From assembly GCA_025201765.1 (NCBI GenBank), contig MU623385.1:62001-126000 (forward strand): a DNA stretch of 64,000 nucleotides. The letters run 5' to 3'. Numbering within the stretch: position 1 is the stretch's first letter; every line of letters starts with the position of its first letter. The position numbers and the translations under genes were made by a program. This document shows positions 57,501-64,000 of the stretch, one piece after another. Origin of the DNA: Daldinia sp. FL1419 (lineage: Eukaryota > Ascomycota > Sordariomycetes > Xylariales > Hypoxylaceae). The notes under the pieces are model-generated. The model was not told where the DNA came from. It was given only the letters and a program-made list of their open reading frames with translations, and did not search any database.

Positions 57501-57686
57501 GAAATTATTCAATCTATCCCACCTACGTCTGGCGTATATTTTACTCGACTGTCATTCGGCCATTGACTCTGCGCAGCTAGCTGCCGTTTTGGGCCTTTGG
57601 GAGTCGAGCGTAATTCACGACCACCGCTAATCTTAATATACGACTTAACTAGGGCAATATATCCCCAATAACTACTGGTCGCCAAT
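54551..57686. other. Gene-poor region
   Basis: 3.1 kb without a defensible gene. A minus-strand frame at 55628-55825 encodes 65 residues that read like protein (ELDEPSGAKSSGSNISRDKR) but has no partner exons that I could find; it may be a gene fragment. Palindromic GGTACCTA tracts lie at about 56100 and 56700-56725. Confidence 0.4.
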
Positions 57687-60600
57687 ATGATTCCTTCCGT
57701 TACCTCGCAGACCACGCAAGTGGCCTTGCTGGAATGGGTACGTGCCTCCTAGCTCTCTATATCTTCTGCTGCTTTTGTACCGAAGGTTGCGACAAACTAC
57801 TAACACGCTTTCTTTTGTCTAGGCCGATTCCATGCTCGCAAAATTACTACCCGGGCAGGATCGAGAATTTAAAGTCAAGAAACCCGAAGATCTTTTTGAC
57901 GGTGCTGTTTTCTCCGCGCTGCTCGAGATTCTAGACGATGAATACAACCCCTCAAGATTCCAACAGAGTCTCGCCGCTACGCCGACCGATAGCGATATGA
58001 CCCAAGGAAGAAAACGGTACCTCCATATTATTCACATGGGTCTCAAAGATATCGCGCGGCGGCATGCCCCCAAGATCGAGCCCCTTATCGACTTGGTCGA
58101 TTTTCAGGCATTAGCCTGGGAACCTACCAAAATCGACATGTTTGAGGTGAGTAGTTCTAAATCACCACCTCCTATGTCACGGCCCTCTTCCAGCCGTAGC
58201 TTTTCGAACCGCGGCTCTAGCTGTAGTCCTTACAAAACTAACTGGTTCCAGATTTTGGTCCTTTTTGTGTGTGCTGCCTGTCTGCGTGAGGACGACAACA
58301 GTCGGTACATTACGTTGGTCACGCAGTTAGACGAACGTGTGCAACAAGGCGTTTTTCGGATCATCAGCGAGAGTAGAACCAAACTTGAGCAGCTTGAAGC
58401 CGCCGCCGATGACGATATGGATGCGAACCTCGACGATCTCGAACGGGAGGCTGCCCTAGTAAGCCAACATCAAAGACTACAAGAAGATATGCAAGAGGCG
58501 AACAGACAAGCAAGTCTTTTAAAGGTACGCTTAGACCGTCTCCAGGATAACTATGACGAGCTCCTAGAAAAGCACTCCGCGCTGCAAGAAGAAAATGAGC
58601 ACCTACAGAGGCAGATCGATTCAGAGGTTAGTAATTTCAACAAACACCATATCCAGCGCCAATTGAAGGAGAACGAGTCAATCATTGCAAACCTGGAAAA
58701 TGAGAGGAATTTCCTGGTCGAAGAAAGGGATCGGCTTTTGAAGGAGAGGGCTCGTCTAGAGCAACAGGCACAGAAAGCAGAAGCGCTGGCCGACGAGAAC
58801 CAAGAACTCCGCTCTAAGAATGAGGATCTTTCTAAAAAGGCCAACATGGCCGATAATTTAAGAAAAAAGTTAGAGTCGATGAAATCGGTTGAGGCGGAGC
58901 TCAAAACACTCCATAACGAAAGAGTCGACACAGCTAAACTTCTAGAACAACTTGAAGTCTCGACTTTGAAAATAGAGGTTTACAAGAAGGAAGCAGAAAA
59001 GTATAACGAGTTATTGCAGAAGTACGAAGAAGAGGTTGCTAGCTTTGGAGATCAGAAGATTATGTACACATCGGAGATTAACGAATTAAGAGGGCGTATC
59101 GAGGGTTTACAAGCCCGAAGCCAGACAGACGAAGCTATTGTCAAAGATCTACAGGAGAAGGTAATGATGCTCGACCCTACGGCTGCTCCGAGCACCCCCT
59201 TGGGTCACCATCCGACCAGCCTTGAAGATGAGCTAAACGAATCCGGCAATGCCGTGTCGATGAGAAATATCGAAATACAGCGTCTCCAAGCGGAGAACGC
59301 CGTCCTTAGGAGTAGCATTGGCACAGAAACAGAAAAGGGTCAACTAATCCAGGAGATGGAAGACCTTCGCACTGCTCGCCAAGCCTTGCAGGATAGGTAT
59401 AACGACGTCTTCGAGAAGTATACTGTTGGCCAACACCAGTTGGATGTGCTTATCCAGAACATGGGTAAAGATGGGTTAGTACAAGCTCTCCAAGCTTGTT
59501 ATAATCTCTCATCGAACACGACGTGGCTGATGTCCAACTACTTCAGAGACGAAGCGTATTCGAACCTCCGGACGCAGGTCCTCGCCGAACAGAACCGTTC
59601 CAAGCAACTCGAAAGACAGCTAGAAGCTACGAACCAGAAGCTTGCCGACAAAGAACGAGCTCTTCTAGAGTTGCAAGGTGATTGTAAGATCATCTTTAGG
59701 GAATTTATGATCCAGTTGGACGATGCTGACTATGCGAAACAAGTTAATGCTGTCGAGAAATCTAGCCAAGAGGCTCTTGCGGAGCTGAAGAAAACCGATG
59801 GCATGCTTGCTATTTCTCTCCGTGCTGAGCTCGAAGCGGAAAGAAACAAGCTTAGATCACTTAAGGACGAGTTCGAAAACCAGCGCTCGCAACTTTTGAC
59901 GGCCTACATCGAGAAGGACCAACTGCGACGTGAAGCCGAAACAGCCAACCGCGAGATGCAAAGGGCCGCGGACGGGCTGTCCGTCAACACGGATAATGCC
60001 AAGCAATCCGAAAAGATGGAGAAGCTCCGGGCACGTTACAAGCAGCTACAGCAGGTGAGTCCATCTGTTACTATTTCATCTCCCGCTGCTGGTCCTTCTA
60101 CCAGCGATGACGAAGATGATAAAGACGTCACCAAAGTCACGGTCAAGCAGCAGTCCGTTTGGGATGTTGTGAGTTCCTGGTTCGGGCCGAAGAAAGAGGG
60201 TCGCAAAGCCGGATCTCAAGCGAGACATGGTAGGCCGTCTATTGTACCCAGTCGCCCAAATTCAACCCCAATAAACATCCCTTATCGTGGTAACATATCC
60301 GGGAATACACATTATAGACATACTATGTTAGGTTTTCAAGGAGGCGATTTTCATGGCATTGCAAATCCGGCTTTAGACCCCGTGCTAGCACGCATTCCTC
60401 ACAACTCATGGGACGAGCGGAAGCCGAGTGGCAGGGCAAGACGACGAGGTGGTCATTTATGAATTATTATAACAATAAAATTTTTCCGAATGCTTAGACT
60501 GACTAAACTTGTTTGATTTACAGCAGTACGAGCAGTCGGACGTTAAGAATCGCGAGTTAGAACGGACATTGAAGGCCGTCCGTGCCGGATCAGAAGTCGG

Positions 60601-61085
60601 TGTCCAGAAGGTATGCAAAAGTTTCCGCATTTATATCATATATATCAGTGGATCGGTCGACGACATGAACCACATAGGTTATTATTTGCTTTGTAGTTTC
60701 GGGATAATCAAATATGTTTCTTGTTCAAAAATCATGTATCGTCATTTCTTTTCGTTCTTGTCTATACTTCGAGCCTGCTTCACGAGATGTCTCTCTATTA
60801 CCTGCTACGATGGGATAATCCGGTCGATTCCTAACAAAAATGGTAGGCACGAACCGACCAGATCATCAAGAACCTACAACGGGAAAATGCGATGATATCT
60901 ACCGCGTGGTACGACCTCACAAGCAGGTTACAGAGTACACACGTAGTACTGCAGCGGCGACCAGAGGTTCCTCGGAGCTGGCTGAATAAACAGAGGCAGA
61001 TGGTGAATGGTGAGTAATGAAGAGAGTTCTCCGCAGCTTCGCGGATATGGATACTAACGAACAAGTAGCTACGCCTCGGAAGTAG
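57687..61085 (+). CDS. HOOK family dynein adaptor
   Basis: Six exons (57687..57737, 57823..58146, 58252..60054, 60524..60610, 60847..61009, 61069..61085) give 814 residues. HOOK links dynein to early endosomes through an FTS/FHIP complex. The N-terminal HOOK domain spans residues 1 to ~160 (WADSMLAKLLPG, DLFDGAVFSALLEILDDEYNP, RHAPKIEPLIDLVDFQALAW, ILVLFVCAACLREDD). A ~560-residue coiled coil follows, then the cargo-binding C-terminus (QIIKNLQRENAMISTAWYDL, VVLQRRPEVPRSWLNKQRQM, ending ATPRK). Intron 2 (105 bp) is in frame and stop-free. Intron 3 (469 bp) also holds a long open frame, so retained-intron isoforms are possible. Introns 1 and 5 have perfect TACTAAC branch sites and intron 4 has CTAAC. 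Confidence 0.95.
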
Positions 61086-62549
61086 GATCTCAGTGCGTGA
61101 CACATGCCGCTTTATATGGATTCATGACGGCCCAAGATTGACCTTTTATTTCTTCTCAAGTTGCCAGCAGAGCCGAATGTGTTGATATTGCTTTTGGACG
61201 TGTTTGGCGGGGGCTTTTTCTTCTTGTTCTCTTCCGCCTGCACATGAAGCTCATTTCAGTCTGTTTTGCAATGGGGTGAACTACCGTCGGGTCCCCCCTC
61301 CCTCTTTTCTCCGCCTCTTCTCCGCCTCTTCTCAGAACAATATTTCTTTTTTTTTTATATTGGCAGGTATAGTCATGGCAATGGGTGGGTGTCCTTGATG
61401 ATCGACCGGGCATGTGGCATATATGTCTTTTCGTGCGTACCTAGATTATACCCACTTTATTATAGGTAGTTGGGAGGTGGACGCATTCGAGAGAAGGAAA
61501 GTCTAAAGGACTAACCTAGGATCACGATGTCTTGAATATGGAATTAAGTAGCATTGATGGCGCAAGGTCGTACATCGAACACAATGAACAGAGATATGTT
61601 AACTTGCGCTTTTAAGTTGGATGCGCCGATGCGGTGATGCGTAAGGACATTACTCCAAGGTCAGGTTATTCTTATCGAGCAGTAGTTATAATTTATTTAA
61701 TCAAGAAACCTCATAGGATTCCTTTCTCACTTTCAAACCCAATAGGTAGGTAGGTACCTAGGTACCTAGGTATTCTCTCTTAGGCTTAGCGCCGACCCGA
61801 CGGCAGCTTACTCCGGCTATCCGAAGAGAGAGCAGCCATGTTTCAGCCACTGGAGAAGCCCGGGAAAGATTGGAACTGATGTCGCCATACACACACATTG
61901 CTGCACGCTGCACTGCCTCATGTGCAGGATATCTACCTTGATATATGTACCTACTAGTTACTTAGGTACCTATATGTAACGCAGGCGCGGCTTCGTATCT
62001 CCTATCTTACCTAATGTAACCTTGGGTTGACTTTTCGAGCGACTAAAATAAGCACCCCCTAAGCTATCCCTAAGCAACCCCAAGCAACCCCAAGCATTCC
62101 CCCAAAACGCCCCCCCTCGACCCGACTTAGAAGAGCTGGATTTCAAAATGATTGCAAATCTCTCTTAATTGCAACTTCGCTATTTGTTAAAACATTTTCT
62201 ATTTGCTAACTGCAGTGTTTAAATACCCTCATCCTCTGGGTTGCTCACTCGAACCAACCCCATCGTAAAGGTTTAATCAGCCGTGGTTCACCGGGTTCAT
62301 CTGTCCATTCCCGACTCATATTGATAACTACCTAACCTTAGGTTAGTTAGGTTAAACCGGTAACTAATCTAAACTAAATCGAAGAATATATCCAAGATAT
62401 CGACACATCACATTCTAATTGCAATGTCGCCGACCGTCTACGTCCGTGTATTCCTACTAAGATGAATCTGGTAGCAACAGCACCAATAACATCGAGAATA
62501 GCAGACCAGCGGCCATGTCTCGTGCTCATCATAGATCGCATCATCCACA
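61086..62549. other. Intergenic with palindromic tracts and uORFs
   Basis: About 1.46 kb. A strong cluster of GGTAGGTAGGTACCTAGGTA lies at 61744-61772, with another at 61945-61975. Near 62424-62563 three short upstream reading frames precede the BTB gene. Confidence 0.5.
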
Positions 62550-62563
62550 ATGAACACGTCTAA
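62424..62563 (+). promoter_or_regulatory. Three uORFs in the BTB gene leader
   Basis: uORF1 is 62424-62465 (13 codons plus stop); its TGA overlaps the ATG of uORF2 (62462-62563, 33 codons) as ATGA. uORF3 is 62515-62553 (12 codons); its TGA overlaps the main ATG at 62550, again as ATGA. uORF2 runs past the main start in another frame. Such layouts often regulate translation by termination and reinitiation. It depends on the leader containing all three, which has not been shown. Confidence 0.5.
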
Positions 62564-64000
62564 TCATTCTAGTGAGACCAACAAGGGTCGCGACATGTTT
62601 CTGCTTCCTCCATCAGATCCGGAACTAATTTCAAAAATCCCAAGAATCCTTCCCCATGAACGCGTTTTCCCCATCCAGATAGGAACCGAATTGTTCAAAC
62701 TCTCCGGAGCCTCTCTTTCTTCTGATGGTGCGTGAGAAAAGCAGCCCTTACTCTCCTCCCTTTGCCTTGGACTCCTATTTAGGCGCATGATGTCAGCCGT
62801 ATTCTTGACACCTGCAGCTACATTTCCAGAGTGAATCTCATCTTTAGCAGCTTGTACGGTGGGCGCGCGTCGCACTCCAAAACACCTTGCTGACCCAGCT
62901 ATCTAGCTCCGTCTTATTTCTCGCGGTATTTTCAGTGCCAAGTTGCGAGAGCTGAAGAAGCCGGCGAAGACATATCAACCGCAATACGGACCCTTTATAT
63001 AGATCGGGATCCTGTTACCTTTAGAGACATTTCTCTTCATTTACAAGGCTACCATGTCACCCCACGTGATGGGACGCACTTCGTGCGCCTCTTCGCCGAC
63101 GCTCAGTTCTATACCCTGCCTAAGCTGATGTCGCGGCTCTACGAAGAGTCAATCTTCATTTCTATAGGCCACCGTGAATTCCAAATCCCGCGCGATATAT
63201 TTAGCGGCCCTGGAAATTCGCCCAATTTCTTTTCTTTGGGCTTTGGCGTTTTCTTCTCGTCCCGCGACGAGATATTTCCTGGACTGGATAAGGAAAACCT
63301 AATTCGCCCACCTTCTATTATGCCACCGTGTGTGCCAAACCGGTCTGCTGATATTTTTTACGAATTACTACACCTTTTGCGAGGATATCCGGTTCATATA
63401 CGCGACGAGGAACATCGGGCCTCGTTATTACGCGACTGTCGCTACTTCAACTTTAAGGGCCTAGAACAGAAATTAATCCCGCATCATATAAACTACAACC
63501 TAGCCCGGCGCCGACACGAAATTACTCTTAGACTCGAAGATCTTCTAAAATCGGGAATTTCAATTGCTAGCGACGTTGTGACGCCAAGTGGTACTGGTGA
63601 ATCCGTCTCGGGGTGGGTTAATTACATGCGGCCGTACGAAGATGACAAGCAGCATGAGCTCATCCTAGAAATCGGAGGCGAGAATACAAAGTTGCATTTA
63701 AACATCATGCGAGCAGAGTTCTTCGGCCAGATAAAAGTCCGTGTAGCAAGGCTTTTCGAGGTGATTGCGACAAAGCTTAACCTCCCTCCAACAACCCAAC
63801 CCTTGGGATTGTTAATGGCATCGGGCGGAGCCAGCAGCCAGCCAGCGACGCCGGGAAATACCCCGTTAAGCGAGGACCTTGTTCGAGTAGTAATCGAGCC
63901 CGATACTCATATAATCCTCGACGGTAAAACATATAACTTTACAGATAATGACGAGATGGCTACTGCTATGTCTACATCATCGTCAATGGGCCACGGCGGT
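62550..64000 (+). CDS. BTB/POZ (T1-like) domain protein, N-terminal 424 residues (cut by window end)
   Basis: Exons 62550..62727 and 62907..64000, open to the edge; the 179-bp intron has donor GTGCGT, a GCTGAC branch and TAG acceptor. The first BTB fold starts at LFKLSGASLSSDAPSYFSRYF and continues TLYIDRDPVTFRDISLHLQGY, RLFADAQFYTLPKLMSRLYEE, in the tetramerisation-domain style. A second BTB-like unit follows: SIFISIGHREFQIPRDIF, SADIFYELLHLLRGYPVHI, RDCRYFNFKGLEQKL. Later segments (EPDTHIILDGKTYNFTDND) reach the edge. This double-BTB layout is common in uncharacterised fungal proteins. The role is unknown; BTB domains generally mediate protein association. Confidence 0.85.

Noticed and set aside
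1..64000. CRISPR arrays, operons, prophage
   Set aside because: None seen; spliceosomal introns throughout show a eukaryotic nuclear genome.

Overview
The window is nuclear DNA from a filamentous ascomycete (Pezizomycotina, most likely a Sordariomycete; the class is my inference). Genes are spaced about 1 to 3 kb apart on both strands. They carry short introns (50-145 bp) with GTRNGT donors, CTAAC or TACTAAC branch sites and YAG acceptors. Their products are typical of moulds: GPI3, DPH3, AP-3 sigma, HOOK, a peroxisomal ABCD transporter, an MFS sugar porter, 3CxxC zinc-finger and BTB proteins. There is also a repeat-induced point mutation (RIP)-like AT-rich island and a decayed STAND/ankyrin gene. 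Exon joins were worked out by hand from splice signals and frame continuity.

Layout. 0-5.5 kb: 3' end of GPI3, a coiled-coil plus IRG-type GTPase gene, a GPI-anchored surface protein and a small zinc-ribbon protein. 6-15 kb: a repeat pair of probable mobile origin, a 3CxxC protein, a kinase/HAD phosphatase/uracil phosphoribosyltransferase fusion, a short conserved-looking protein and a secreted CBM9-like protein. 15-22.7 kb: a broken ankyrin gene, a Rossmann-fold oxidoreductase, an amidohydrolase and an AYR1-like dehydrogenase. 22.7-26.7 kb: the AT-rich, gene-free island with remnants of an LTR retroelement. 27-38 kb: an OGFr-domain protein, a tiny secreted protein, DPH3, the peroxisomal acyl-CoA transporter and a sugar porter. 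39-50 kb: a proline/serine-rich fungal protein, a phased 20-21 bp repeat array, a GCN4-like bZIP factor, AP-3 sigma, a probable mitochondrial membrane protein, an amino-acid permease and a secreted protein. 51-64 kb: elongator tRNA-Met, a secreted I9-type protease inhibitor, a gene-poor stretch, the dynein adaptor HOOK and a BTB protein cut by the window edge.

There is no operon-like cluster and no evident biosynthetic gene cluster; neighbours are mostly unrelated housekeeping or accessory genes. The most notable items are the coiled-coil/IRG GTPase with a 14-residue internal repeat, the three-domain nucleotide-salvage fusion, the helically phased dyad array near 42.4 kb, an open reading frame inside a HOOK intron that could give an alternative C-terminus, and the RIP-degraded retroelement island.
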